DNA of 64,000 nucleotides from Wenzhouxiangella sp. XN24. GTDB taxonomy: Bacteria > Pseudomonadota > Gammaproteobacteria > Steroidobacterales > XN24. The DNA lies in the NCBI RefSeq assembly GCF_011064545.1, contig NZ_JAAMFG010000035.1:1-64000 (forward strand). Direction: 5' to 3'. Of the stretch, positions 54,685 to 64,000 are shown piece by piece (within the stretch, counting starts at the first letter, position 1; each line of letters starts with the position of its first letter). The translations under genes were made by a program, and so were the position numbers. The notes beneath the pieces were generated by a model. The model searched no databases and was not told the origin of the DNA. It saw only the letters and a program-made list of their open reading frames with translations.

Positions 54685-54797
54685 CAGCCGATGGCCTCGC
54701 CGTGGATCAGCAGCCGTGGCGCTTGCGGTCGAGTGACGCCCGGCGCGATTCTCGGGCATGATTCCGCATCGATCCGGGCGGCCGAAGGGGCAGCGAC

Positions 54798-55283
54798 ATG
54801 GCGAGCGAAGTGCAGGCGATGCGTCTCTGGCGGCGGCTCGGGGGCAGCGGGCTCGGGCGGTGGGCGTTCACGCGGATCGTCTGCCTGAAGGCGCCGTATT
54901 TCGCTTCGATCGCGCCGCGGCTCGTGCGCCTGGAGCCGGGGCATTGCGAGGCCTGGCTCAGGCAGCGGCGGCGGGTGCAGAATCACATCGGCACGGTACA
55001 CGCGATCGCGCTGTGCAATCTGGCGGAGTTGTGCGCCGGGCTCGTGACCGATGTCAGCATCCCGCGCGACATGCGCTGGATCCCGCAGGACATGACGGTC
55101 CGTTACCTGCGCAAGGCGACAGGGCGGATCACGGCGGTGGCTAAGCCCGCGACGCCGCTGGTGACGGCGACGGAACCCTATGCCGCGACCATCCACGTGA
55201 CGCTCGAGGACGAGGCGGGCGAGACGGTCGCCGACGCGGATATCCACATGTGGCTGAGCCCCCGCCCGCGCAAGGCGGGCTGA
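54798..55283 (+). CDS. DUF4442 hotdog-fold protein (thioesterase-like)
   Basis: This 161-residue protein is of the DUF4442/YiiD-C type with a hotdog fold. NHIGTVHAIALCNLAELCAG is the conserved substrate helix (HIGTVHAxAL), followed by MRWIPQDMTVRYLRKATG and IHVTLEDEAGETVADADIHMWLSP in strands. Members are presumed acyl-CoA or acyl-carrier thioesterases. GGGGCAGCG before the ATG is a weak ribosome binding site. It follows the repeat region and is convergent with folE2. It could be the missing naphthoyl-CoA thioesterase, but there is no direct evidence. Confidence 0.8.
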   Translation: MASEVQAMRLWRRLGGSGLGRWAFTRIVCLKAPYFASIAPRLVRLEPGHCEAWLRQRRRVQNHIGTVHAIALCNLAELCAGLVTDVSIPRDMRWIPQDMTVRYLRKATGRITAVAKPATPLVTATEPYAATIHVTLEDEAGETVADADIHMWLSPRPRKAG

Positions 55284-55357
55284 GCGCGGCTTTACGGGGG
55301 CCGGCGCTCCGAGTTCCGTGCGGAGCCTGCGGTTGGAGGCTTGGGCAGAATTCGCGC

Positions 55358-56194
55358 CTAGCGCGGCAGCGGGCCGTCCACGTCCTTGTCGCGCGAGATC
55401 ATGGCGTAGGCCGAGTGGTTGTGGATGGACTCGAAGTTCTCCGACTCCACCGTGTAGGCGCGAATGCGGTCGTCGGCGTTCAGGCGCACGGCGATGTCGC
55501 GCACGAGGTCCTCGACGAACTTGGGATTGTCGTAGGCGCGCTCGGTGACCCACTTTTCGTCGGGCCGCTTGAGAATGCCGAACAGCTCGCAGGAAGCCTC
55601 CTGCTCGGCCAGTTCGATCAGTTCCTCGAGCCACACGAAGCCGTCCACCTTGACCGCGATCGTCACGTGGGAACGCTGGTTGTGGGCGCCGTAGTCGGAG
55701 ATCTTCTTCGAGCACGGGCACAGGCTGGTGACCGGCACGACGACCTTGGCCCAGATGATGCTCTCGTTGCCCCTGCGTTCGCCGATCAGGCTCGCCTTGT
55801 AGTCCAGCAGGCTCTGCACGCCGGAGACCGGGGCGGCCTTGTTGACGAAGTACGGGAAGGTCATCTCGATGTGGCCGGACTCGGCGTCAAGCCGCTCCGT
55901 GAGTTCGGTCATGATATCGCGGAAGGACTTCACCGAGATCTCGCGTTCGTGGTTGTTGAGGATCTCCACGAAGCGGGACATGTGGGTGCCCTTGAAATTG
56001 TGCGGCAGGTCCACGTACATGTTGAAGTTGGCCACGGTGTGCTGCTCGCCACCGGCCCGTTCCTGGATGCGTACCGGGTGATATATGTCCTTGATGCCCA
56101 CCTTGTTGATGGGAATCTGGCGCAGGTCGGCGCTCCCCTGGACGTCCGCTATCGGATCGATGCTGATGGTTCCGGCCTCACTGATATCTTTCAT
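55358..56194 (-). CDS. folE2: GTP cyclohydrolase FolE2 (type IB)
   Basis: This 278-residue zinc- or other metal-dependent enzyme starts folate synthesis by turning GTP into dihydroneopterin triphosphate. Signatures of FolE2 rather than FolE1 are visible: [41 protein letters not shown], the catalytic Cys region [20 protein letters not shown] and the C-terminal [15 protein letters not shown]. FolE2 works with several metals and often appears when zinc is scarce. No Zur site is recognisable upstream. Confidence 0.95.
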   Translation of the reverse strand: MKDISEAGTISIDPIADVQGSADLRQIPINKVGIKDIYHPVRIQERAGGEQHTVANFNMYVDLPHNFKGTHMSRFVEILNNHEREISVKSFRDIMTELTERLDAESGHIEMTFPYFVNKAAPVSGVQSLLDYKASLIGERRGNESIIWAKVVVPVTSLCPCSKKISDYGAHNQRSHVTIAVKVDGFVWLEELIELAEQEASCELFGILKRPDEKWVTERAYDNPKFVEDLVRDIAVRLNADDRIRAYTVESENFESIHNHSAYAMISRDKDVDGPLPR

Positions 56195-56337
56195 ATTCGC
56201 TTCCCCGGTTGGGCATTCTGTCCAAGCTCATGCCCGGCTTGACCGGGCTCGCGTGCCCCCGGTGACGTGTCTCGTGACGGGCGGCTGACCCCTCATTTCG
56301 GCGCAGCCCGCGCGCAGGATTCAATGGTGTCGGAGTT

Positions 56338-58227
56338 TCAGGCTTCCCCGACGGTCCGAAGTTCCGGGCGCCGGCGCCAGGCGCGTACTTTTTCGAGTAT
56401 CGACGCCGCGTCCAGGCCCGCGGCGACGAGGCACTCATCACGCGAGCCGTGCTCGATGAAGTGATCGCCGATCCCGATATTGAGGACGGGGACGACGCTG
56501 CGGTGCGCGGCCAGGCACTCGCCCACGGCACTGCCCGCTCCGCCCATGACGGCATTGTCCTCGAGGGTGACCAGCGCGTCGTGGCTGTCCGCCATCGCCA
56601 GCACCATTTCCTCGTCGAGGGGCTTGACGAAGCGCATGTTCACGACGGTAGCGTCGAGCTCTTCGGCCACCTGTTCCGCCACGGGCACCATGGCGCCGAA
56701 GGCGAGAAATGCCAGGCGGCGTCCACGACGACGCAGCTCGGCCTTGCCCAGCGGCAGCGCGCGCATGGCCGTCTCGATGGGCGCGCCCGGGCCGTGGCCC
56801 CGCGGGTAGCGCACGGCGCTTGGGCCGTCCAGGGTGATCCCGGTGTACAACATCTGCCGGCACTCGTTTTCGTCGGCCGGCGCCATCACCACCATGTTGG
56901 GAATGCAGCGCAGGAACGAAAGATCGTAGGCGCCGTGATGCGTGGGGCCGTCGTTGCCGACGAGGCCGCCGCGGTCGAGCGCGAACACCACCGGCAGGTT
57001 CTGCAGCGCGACGTCGTGGATCAGCTGGTCGTAGGCCCGCTGCAGGAAGCTGGAATAAATGGCGACCACCGGGCGCACGCCCTCGCAGGCGAGCCCTGCA
57101 CCGAGCGTCACGGCGTGCTGTTCGCAGATGCCGACGTCGAAATAGCGCTCCGGGAAACGCCGCGAGTACTCGACCATGCCCGAGCCTTCGCGCATCGCCG
57201 GGGTGATGCCGACGACCCGTTCGTCCGCCTCCGCCATGTCGCACAGCCAGTCGCCGAAGATCGCCGAATAGGTTTTCCCCTTGGACGGCGCCTTGTGGAT
57301 GACCCCGCGCTCCGGGTCGAAGGGGCCGGGGCCGTGCCAGGCGATCGGGTCGGCTTCGGCCGGCGCATAGCCCTTGCCCTTGCGGGTCACGACGTGCAGG
57401 AACTGCGGTCCGGGCAGATCGCGCACGTTGCGCAGGGTCTTCAGGAGCACGTCGACGTCGTGTCCGTCCACCGGGCCGATGTAGTTCATGCCCAGCTCCT
57501 CGAACAGCGTGCCGGGCAACACCATGCCCTTGACGTGTTCCTCGGAGCGCCGGGCGAGTTCCCACACCGTGGGCATGCGCCTGATGAGCTTCTTGCTGCC
57601 CTCGCGGATCTGCGAATAGAGCTTGCCGGACAGGACGCGCGCGAGGTAATGGGACATCGCGCCGACGTTCTCGGAGATCGACATGTCGTTGTCGTTGAGG
57701 ATCACCAGCAGGTCGACATCCAGGCTGCCCGCATGGCACAGGGCCTCGTAGGCCTGCCCGGCCGTCAGCGCGCCGTCGCCGATGATCGCCACGACGCGGC
57801 GCCGCTCGCCCCGTTGCTTGGCGGCGATGGCCATGCCCAGGGCGGCGCTGACCGAAGTGCTGGAGTGGCCGACCCCGAAGGTGTCGTAAGGGCTCTCGAA
57901 GCGCGTCGGGAAAGGCGCGAGGCCGCCCAGCTGGCGGATGCTCGCAAGGCGGTCCCGGCGTCCGGTCAGGATCTTGTGCGGGTAGGCCTGGTGGCCGACG
58001 TCCCAGACGAGCCGGTCTTCCGGCGTGTCGAACACGAAATGCAGCACGGTGGCGAGTTCGACGGTGCCGAGGTTGGCCGCAAAATGGCCGCCCGTCCTGG
58101 CCATGGTCTCGACGAGGTAGGCGCGCAGCTCTTCCGTGACCGGCCCGAGCGCGTCTTCCGGCAACGCCCTGAGGTCGGCCGGGCCCTGGATTTGCGACAG
58201 CAGGGGAAATCTCTCTTCGAGACCCAT
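56338..58227 (-). CDS. dxs: 1-deoxy-D-xylulose-5-phosphate synthase
   Basis: This 629-residue thiamine-diphosphate enzyme makes DXP from pyruvate and glyceraldehyde 3-phosphate, entering the non-mevalonate isoprenoid pathway. [63 protein letters not shown] with [13 protein letters not shown] (ThDP motif), [10 protein letters not shown] and [15 protein letters not shown] (catalytic Glu) are intact. The ATG at 58227 is preferred over a GTG at 58233. It lies in one direction with ispA and xseB. Confidence 0.96.
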   Translation of the reverse strand: MGLEERFPLLSQIQGPADLRALPEDALGPVTEELRAYLVETMARTGGHFAANLGTVELATVLHFVFDTPEDRLVWDVGHQAYPHKILTGRRDRLASIRQLGGLAPFPTRFESPYDTFGVGHSSTSVSAALGMAIAAKQRGERRRVVAIIGDGALTAGQAYEALCHAGSLDVDLLVILNDNDMSISENVGAMSHYLARVLSGKLYSQIREGSKKLIRRMPTVWELARRSEEHVKGMVLPGTLFEELGMNYIGPVDGHDVDVLLKTLRNVRDLPGPQFLHVVTRKGKGYAPAEADPIAWHGPGPFDPERGVIHKAPSKGKTYSAIFGDWLCDMAEADERVVGITPAMREGSGMVEYSRRFPERYFDVGICEQHAVTLGAGLACEGVRPVVAIYSSFLQRAYDQLIHDVALQNLPVVFALDRGGLVGNDGPTHHGAYDLSFLRCIPNMVVMAPADENECRQMLYTGITLDGPSAVRYPRGHGPGAPIETAMRALPLGKAELRRRGRRLAFLAFGAMVPVAEQVAEELDATVVNMRFVKPLDEEMVLAMADSHDALVTLEDNAVMGGAGSAVGECLAAHRSVVPVLNIGIGDHFIEHGSRDECLVAAGLDAASILEKVRAWRRRPELRTVGEA

Positions 58228-58354
58228 ATTCACTTCACGTTCTGTCGGCCGGCGCGAGGTCGAAGCACCTGATTATCCGCCAGATGCCGGGTCCTGTCCA
58301 AGGCGCGCCGCACGGCGTATCCACACGTCGGCCGGCGAGGGGCGCGACCGGGCG

Positions 58355-59245
58355 TCAATGGCGACGTTCGGTCAGCCAGCCCGACAGCCAGCGCAGGGCT
58401 TCGGCTTCGGCACCGAAGACCGCCAGCGCCTCCAGCGCCTCGTCGTGCAGTTCCCGCAGCCGCGCCTTCGCCTCCGGCAGTCCGACGATGCTCGGGTAGT
58501 TCGGCTTGGCGCGTGCCGCGTCGGCCTGGGTGCGCTTGCCGAGCACGTCCGCGTCGCCCTCCACGTCGAGAATATCGTCCTGGATCTGGAAGGCGAGGCC
58601 GATGGCGGCGCCGTAGGTGTCGAGTGCGGCGGTGAACGACGCGTCGAGCCCGTCGGCGCTGGCGGCCGCCATCATCACGCTGGCGTGGATCAGCGCGCCG
58701 GTCTTCAGCCGGTGCATCCGTTCCAGCGCGGCGATCGGCAATGTCTGTCCGGCCGCCTCGAGGTCCACGGCCTGTCCGCCGGCCATGCCCGCGGTGCCCG
58801 AGGCGCGCGCCAGGAGGCGGATGATCTCGAGCCGTTGCGCGGGATTTCGCACCATTTCCGGATCGACGGCGAGGATTTCCAGCGCGAGGACCTGCAGCGC
58901 ATCGCCGACGAGGATCGCCGTGGCTTCGTCGTAGGCGCGGTGACAGGTGGGGCGGCCGCGCCGGAGGTCGTCGTCGTCCATCGCCGGCAGGTCGTCGTGG
59001 ACCAGCGAGTAGGCATGGATCAGTTCCACCGCGGCTGCCGGTCCATCGAGTCGCGTTTCCGGCAGCCCGAGCGCGGCGCCGGTGAAGTAGACCAGCGCGG
59101 GGCGCACGCGCTTGCCGCCGCCGAGCACCGCGTAGCGCATCGCCTCGTGGAGGCGACGCGGCTCGGCGGAGGCCACGGGGAGCCAGCGCTCGAGGCAGCG
59201 TTCCACGCGGACGCCGGAGGCGGCGAGCCGTTCCTCGGGCTTCAC
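58355..59245 (-). CDS. ispA: Farnesyl diphosphate synthase (geranyltranstransferase)
   Basis: This 296-residue prenyl synthase extends isopentenyl diphosphate to farnesyl diphosphate. The first Asp-rich motif is [17 protein letters not shown], the second is [24 protein letters not shown] and [11 protein letters not shown] are typical of the bacterial IspA type. It overlaps xseB by 4 bases (ATGA) and is followed by dxs after a 127-base gap, a very conserved xseB-ispA-dxs order. Confidence 0.95.
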   Translation of the reverse strand: MKPEERLAASGVRVERCLERWLPVASAEPRRLHEAMRYAVLGGGKRVRPALVYFTGAALGLPETRLDGPAAAVELIHAYSLVHDDLPAMDDDDLRRGRPTCHRAYDEATAILVGDALQVLALEILAVDPEMVRNPAQRLEIIRLLARASGTAGMAGGQAVDLEAAGQTLPIAALERMHRLKTGALIHASVMMAAASADGLDASFTAALDTYGAAIGLAFQIQDDILDVEGDADVLGKRTQADAARAKPNYPSIVGLPEAKARLRELHDEALEALAVFGAEAEALRWLSGWLTERRH

Positions 59246-59523
59246 TGTTCGGGCTCGAACGGCTGCAGTTCCCCGTCGACGGTATTGCGGGAGAGGATTT
59301 CCACTTTCTGTTCCGCGGCCCGCAGCGCCGACTGGCAGCGGCGCGTCAGGGCCACGCCGCGCTCGAAGGCGGCGAGCGACGCCTCCAGGGGTTGGTCGCC
59401 GCCTTCCAGCTCGCCCACGAGCTGCTCCAGCGCGGCCAGCGCCTGCTCGAAATCGAGTGTTTCCACCTCTTCCGGTTCCACCTCTTCCGGAACGGCAGGC
59501 GCTGCGGATTTTCCTTTGGGCAT
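59242..59523 (-). CDS. xseB: Exodeoxyribonuclease VII small subunit
   Basis: This 93-residue subunit of exonuclease VII binds XseA to degrade single-stranded DNA ends. The conserved core is [42 protein letters not shown] in pieces of a helical hairpin, near residue 27-70. An acidic N-terminal extension ([10 protein letters not shown]) makes it longer than usual (about 80). It leads the xseB-ispA(-dxs) unit. xseA is not in the window. Confidence 0.93.
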   Translation of the reverse strand: MPKGKSAAPAVPEEVEPEEVETLDFEQALAALEQLVGELEGGDQPLEASLAAFERGVALTRRCQSALRAAEQKVEILSRNTVDGELQPFEPEQ

Positions 59524-59555
59524 CGGGACACGCTGGGTCTGGGTTGATGGTCGCT

Positions 59556-59585
59556 ACGATACCGGCGCGGCCTTCGCGGAATCAA
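59556..59585 (-). promoter_or_regulatory. Candidate promoter of xseB-ispA
   Basis: On the minus strand, TTGATT (59585-59580) and TATCGT (59561-59556) are 18 bases apart. Each has 4 of 6 consensus matches. They lie 33 bases before the ATG of xseB. Confidence 0.35.
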
Positions 59586-59626
59586 TCCGTAGCGCAGTTC
59601 TCGCGCATGCGGCGACCCTGCAATTG

Positions 59627-59655
59627 TTGACAGGCGCAGGGCGCCGCCGTAACCT
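59627..59655 (+). promoter_or_regulatory. Candidate promoter of the rubrerythrin gene
   Basis: TTGACA at 59627-59632 is a perfect -35 box. Seventeen bases further, TAACCT at 59650-59655 is a weak -10 (3 of 6). The expected start of transcription, near 59662, lies just before a palindrome, the usual place for an operator. Confidence 0.4.
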
Positions 59656-59665
59656 TCCGACGGTG

Positions 59666-59684
59666 ATTTAGACTAAGTCTAAAT
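59666..59684. promoter_or_regulatory. Palindromic operator before the rubrerythrin gene
   Basis: ATTTAGACT-A-AGTCTAAAT is a perfect inverted repeat of 9-base arms around one base, AT-rich in a GC-rich genome. It lies 84 bases before the rubrerythrin start and just after the predicted transcription start. GACT/AGTC half-sites recall type 1 IscR sites, but the spacing is shorter. A redox, peroxide or iron-sulfur regulator is the natural guess; its identity is not known. Confidence 0.55.
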
Positions 59685-59767
59685 TGAGTCCAGATCGCAT
59701 TTGCGGTCGCGCAAGCTTGATCCAGGCCGCGCGCCAGGCAAGAAACCCATTCAGGAGGATACGATCC

Positions 59768-60190
59768 ATGTCTAATCTCAAGGGCAGCAACACCGAGAAC
59801 AACCTCAAGGAGGCTTTCGCGGGCGAATCGCAGGCCAACCGCCGTTACCTGTACTTCGCGTCCAAGGCCGACGTCGAGGGTTACAACGATGTCGCGACCG
59901 TGTTCCGGTCCACGGCCGAAGGCGAAACCGGCCATGCCCACGGGCACCTGGAGTACCTCGAAGCGGTCGGCGATCCGGCCACCGGCCTGCCGATCGGCGG
60001 CACGTCCGACAACCTGAAGGCCGCGATCGCGGGCGAGACCCACGAGTACACCGACATGTACCCGGGCATGGCCAAGACGGCCCGCGACGAGGGCTTCGAC
60101 GAAATCGCGGACTGGTTCGAGACGCTGGCGAAGGCCGAGCGCAGCCATGCCAACCGGTTCCAGAAGGCGCTGGACAACCTCGACGCCTGA
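59768..60190 (+). CDS. Rubrerythrin-like ferritin-fold protein without rubredoxin domain
   Basis: This is a 140-residue di-iron protein of the rubrerythrin class. [55 protein letters not shown] and [13 protein letters not shown] supply the E and E-x2-H metal ligands of a four-helix ferritin-like fold. There is no cysteine at all, so the C-terminal rubredoxin iron site of classical rubrerythrin is absent. AGGAGG stands nine bases before the ATG, a very strong ribosome binding site. Probably acts in peroxide reduction or iron protection, with electrons from another protein. Confidence 0.9.
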   Translation: MSNLKGSNTENNLKEAFAGESQANRRYLYFASKADVEGYNDVATVFRSTAEGETGHAHGHLEYLEAVGDPATGLPIGGTSDNLKAAIAGETHEYTDMYPGMAKTARDEGFDEIADWFETLAKAERSHANRFQKALDNLDA

Positions 60191-60207
60191 TCGATCGTAA
60201 CGACGGG

Positions 60208-60244
60208 GCGCCGCCGGCCCGGCCGGCGGCGCATTCCGTTTTCC
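60208..60244 (+). terminator. Probable rho-independent terminator or attenuator after the rubrerythrin gene
   Basis: GCGCCGCCGGCC at 60208-60219 pairs with GGCCGGCGGCGC at 60221-60232 around a single C, followed by ATTCCGTTTTCC. The T run is short, so read-through to the next gene, 100 bases on, is likely, giving higher rubrerythrin levels than downstream proteins. Confidence 0.6.
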
Positions 60245-60345
60245 ACCAGGAGCGGCCTGCCGGCCGGCACGGGCGTGACCTTCGGGCATGCCGCCGGCGG
60301 GCGCGCCCGTAGCCGGCACAGACCGGACCCCCAAGGAGTTTTCCG

Positions 60346-61686
60346 ATGTCCGTCGATAATCACCGTCGCGAAGGCAGTCTCGAGGCCCCGACCCGCCATC
60401 CGATCGACTGGAAGTCCCCGGAGTTCTGGGACGAGGAGAACATGTTCAAGGAAATGGAGCGCGTGTTCGACATCTGTCACGGATGCCGGCGCTGCTTCAA
60501 CCTGTGCAACTCCTTCCCGACGCTCTTCGATGCCGTGGACGAATCGGACACGGGGGAAGTGGACGGGGTGGCGCGGGAGGTCTACTGGAAGGTGGTGGAC
60601 CACTGCTATCTCTGCGACATGTGTTACATGTCGAAGTGTCCCTACGTGCCGCCGCATCCCTGGAACGTCGATTTCCCGCACCTGATGCTGCGTGGCAAGG
60701 CCGTGCGCTTCCGCAAGGAAGGCGCCAGCCGCAGGGATCGCATCCTCACCTCGACCGATGCCGTCGGACGCCTCGCAGGCATTCCGGTGGTCTCCGAGGT
60801 GGTCAACGCGGTCAATGCATCGTCCGGTGGCCGCAAGCTCCTGGAGAGTGTCCTCGGCGTGCATCGCGACGCGCCCTTGCCGAAGTACCACTCGAAGAGC
60901 ATGCGCAGCCGCCTGCAGGGCCGGCCCGCCGACGCCGTCGGGACGCCGACGGAGGGCACGCGCGGCCGCGTGGCCCTGTTCGCCACGTGCTACGGCAACC
61001 GCAACAGTCCGGAGATCGGCGAGGATCTCGCCAAGGTGTTCGAGTACAACGGCATCCCGGTCCGCCTCGTGGACAAGGAACAGTGCTGCGGCATGCCGAA
61101 GATGGAACTCGGCGATTTCGAGGCCGTCGAGCGCGCCATGGAGGCGAACATTCCCGTGCTCGCGCGCGCGGTGGACGAGGGCTGGGACCTGGTCGCCGCG
61201 GTGCCGTCCTGCGTGCTGATGTTCAAGCAGGAGCTGCCGCTGCTGTTTCCCGACCGGGAGGACGTGAAGAAAGTCGCCGCGGCGATATTCGATCCCTTCG
61301 AGTACCTGTCGTTGCGCCACAAGGCCGGCAAGCTGCGCACGGATTTCGCCAAGTCGCTGGGCAAGGTCAGTTACCAGGTCCCCTGCCACCTCCGGGTGCA
61401 GAATATCGGCCTGAAGACGCGCGACATCCTGGCGCTCGTGCAGGACACGAAGATCGAGGCCATCGAGCGTTGCTCGGGACATGACGGCACTTATGCGGTG
61501 AAGAAGGAGTTCCACGAGAACTCCGTCAAGATCGCGCGTCCCGTGGTCAACAAGGTCAAGAGCGCCGAACCCGATCACCTGGTCAGCGACTGCCCGATGG
61601 CCGGGCAGCAGATCGCGCACGGCCTGGACAACGGCACCACGGCGAAGCACCCCATCACCCTGCTGCGCATCGCCTACGGCCTCTGA
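60346..61686 (+). CDS. (Fe-S)-binding heterodisulfide-reductase-related CCG-domain protein
   Basis: This is a 446-residue cytoplasmic redox protein. The N-terminus holds two ferredoxin-type cysteine clusters: [11 protein letters not shown] near residue 45 and [13 protein letters not shown] near 87. The rest contains a CCG (cysteine-rich) domain with [12 protein letters not shown] near residue 245. A second, altered repeat follows around residues 330-430 ([30 protein letters not shown]). Such proteins relay electrons like the HdrD/GlpC subunits. AAGGAG precedes the ATG at 60346. Set between a rubrerythrin gene and a DUF3501 gene, it is the likely electron donor to the rubrerythrin. Confidence 0.88.
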   Translation: MSVDNHRREGSLEAPTRHPIDWKSPEFWDEENMFKEMERVFDICHGCRRCFNLCNSFPTLFDAVDESDTGEVDGVAREVYWKVVDHCYLCDMCYMSKCPYVPPHPWNVDFPHLMLRGKAVRFRKEGASRRDRILTSTDAVGRLAGIPVVSEVVNAVNASSGGRKLLESVLGVHRDAPLPKYHSKSMRSRLQGRPADAVGTPTEGTRGRVALFATCYGNRNSPEIGEDLAKVFEYNGIPVRLVDKEQCCGMPKMELGDFEAVERAMEANIPVLARAVDEGWDLVAAVPSCVLMFKQELPLLFPDREDVKKVAAAIFDPFEYLSLRHKAGKLRTDFAKSLGKVSYQVPCHLRVQNIGLKTRDILALVQDTKIEAIERCSGHDGTYAVKKEFHENSVKIARPVVNKVKSAEPDHLVSDCPMAGQQIAHGLDNGTTAKHPITLLRIAYGL

Positions 61687-61730
61687 ACCGGGCTGCGCAC
61701 GACCGCCAGAAGCATTACGGAGAAAGACCG

Positions 61731-62312
61731 ATGAGTCATTTGAACGCAAGCGACCTGATGAGCCTCGAGCAGTACGCGCGTGAGCGTCCCGCGTTCCGGG
61801 CCAAGGTGCTCGGCCACAAGAAGAATCGCCAGGTGGAACTCGGCCCCAATGCCACGCTCTATTTCGAGGACGACCTGACGATCCAGTACCAGGTGCAGGA
61901 AATGCTGCGCATCGAGCGGATTTTCGAGGCCGAGGGCATCGAGGAAGAGCTGTCCGCCTACAACCCGCTCATCCCCGACGGCAGCAACTGGAAAGCGACC
62001 TTCATGCTCGAGTATCCGGACGTCGCGGAACGCAAGGTCGCGCTCGCCCAGCTGATCGGCGTCGAAGACAAGGTCTGGGTGCAGGTCGACGGGCACGACA
62101 AGGTCTACGCGATCGCCGACGAGGACCTGGAGCGCGATACCGAAGAGAAGACCTCCTCGGTGCATTTCATGCGCTTCGAGCTCGATCCGGACATGGTCAT
62201 GGCGCTCAAGGGCGGCGCGGGGCTCGCCATGGGCGCGGACCACGAGAACCTCAAGGTCGTCGTCAGCGTGCCCGACGCGGTGCGCGCCTCCCTGGTCAAC
62301 GACCTGGCCTGA
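61731..62312 (+). CDS. DUF3501 family protein
   Basis: This is a 193-residue conserved protein of unknown function. [48 protein letters not shown] and [24 protein letters not shown] with MGADHENL are its conserved blocks. It has no signal peptide or membrane segment and no cysteine. It regularly occurs next to rubrerythrin and CCG-domain Fe-S genes and may be an adaptor for them. GGAG lies eight to nine bases before the ATG. The 44-base gap before it suggests one transcript with the Fe-S gene. Confidence 0.85.
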   Translation: MSHLNASDLMSLEQYARERPAFRAKVLGHKKNRQVELGPNATLYFEDDLTIQYQVQEMLRIERIFEAEGIEEELSAYNPLIPDGSNWKATFMLEYPDVAERKVALAQLIGVEDKVWVQVDGHDKVYAIADEDLERDTEEKTSSVHFMRFELDPDMVMALKGGAGLAMGADHENLKVVVSVPDAVRASLVNDLA

Positions 62313-62397
62313 GCGAAGCCCGGACGTGCAGCGCGCCTGCGTCGCGGGTCGGCGCCGGCGCGCGGCGTCGAACCGCACCCGCGGGGCGTCGAACTGT

Positions 62398-64000
<1,603 letters not shown>

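Noticed and set aside
54304-54761. Two short plus-strand open readings (62 and 88 codons) in the repeat region
   Set aside because: They lack ribosome binding sites, run through the hairpin repeats and have no recognisable sequence features.
56195-56337. Riboswitch (THF or TPP) before folE2 or after dxs
   Set aside because: I could not find the conserved aptamer blocks on either strand in this 143-base gap.
59666-59684. Standard IscR, Fur or PerR box
   Set aside because: GACT/AGTC half-sites recall IscR type 1, but the one-base spacing does not fit. It does not match the Fur or PerR consensus, so I leave the regulator open.

Overview
The window is a 64-kb piece of a high-GC, gene-dense proteobacterial chromosome, most likely from a gammaproteobacterium. 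ParE, MenB and GlyA closely resemble their enterobacterial counterparts in motifs and length, EttA and NrdR-RibD-RibE-RibBX-RibH-NusB are laid out as in Gammaproteobacteria, and many genes overlap by 4 to 11 bases. Almost everything is housekeeping or central metabolism. I see no prophage, transposase, CRISPR array or restriction system. I cannot name a genus.

Layout. 0-0.2 kb: a tRNA-Ser(CGA) with scattered tRNA-derived fragments beside it. 0.3-9.4 kb: a nickel locus (nikR, a TonB-dependent receptor, nikK, nikL, nikM, nikQ, nikO) running by overlapping genes straight into pta-ackA. 9.4-11.8 kb: a thioesterase, a diguanylate cyclase and an HDOD protein. 11.8-20.0 kb: menaquinone biosynthesis in three transcription units (menF-menD; menB-menA-menC; ubiE/menG-menE). 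20.1-25.5 kb: a coupled DCC/SDR/SDR trio, an orphan type VI-like FHA protein, a DUF1820 protein and a metallo-beta-lactamase-fold protein. 25.6-29.5 kb: purL. 29.5-40.6 kb: the complete five-step histidine degradation route (hutU, hutH, hutI, hutF, hutG), interrupted by an NmrA-like oxidoreductase, a cobalamin-binding sensor-like protein, a prolidase and a zinc-ribbon protein. 40.6-45.0 kb: a secreted methyltransferase, a ferredoxin-NADP reductase, ettA and an HDAC-like deacetylase.

45.1-54.1 kb: glyA, nrdR, ribD, ribE, ribBX, ribH, nusB, a DUF2889 gene, thiL, pgpA and a Ser/Thr kinase with a cyclic-nucleotide-binding domain, all on one strand. 54.1-54.8 kb: a 700-base non-coding stretch with three copies of a 92-base hairpin-forming repeat plus another large inverted repeat. 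54.8-59.5 kb: a DUF4442 gene, folE2, dxs, ispA and xseB. 59.6-62.3 kb: a rubrerythrin / Fe-S CCG-domain / DUF3501 set behind a promoter with a near-perfect palindrome. 62.4-64 kb: parE, cut by the window end.

How the genes fit together. The nickel genes carry Ni2+ across both membranes and sense it. dxs and ispA make the prenyl precursors that MenA attaches to the naphthoquinone head group, and MenF/D/C/E/B plus UbiE complete menaquinone, so anaerobic or microaerobic respiration is likely; pta-ackA adds acetate/ATP metabolism. The hut route turns histidine into glutamate, formate and ammonia. The rib set makes flavins, but its RibA-like domain looks inactive. The least explained items are the 54.1-54.5 kb hairpin repeats, the cobalamin-binding protein at 32.2-33.3 kb and the operator in front of the rubrerythrin set.
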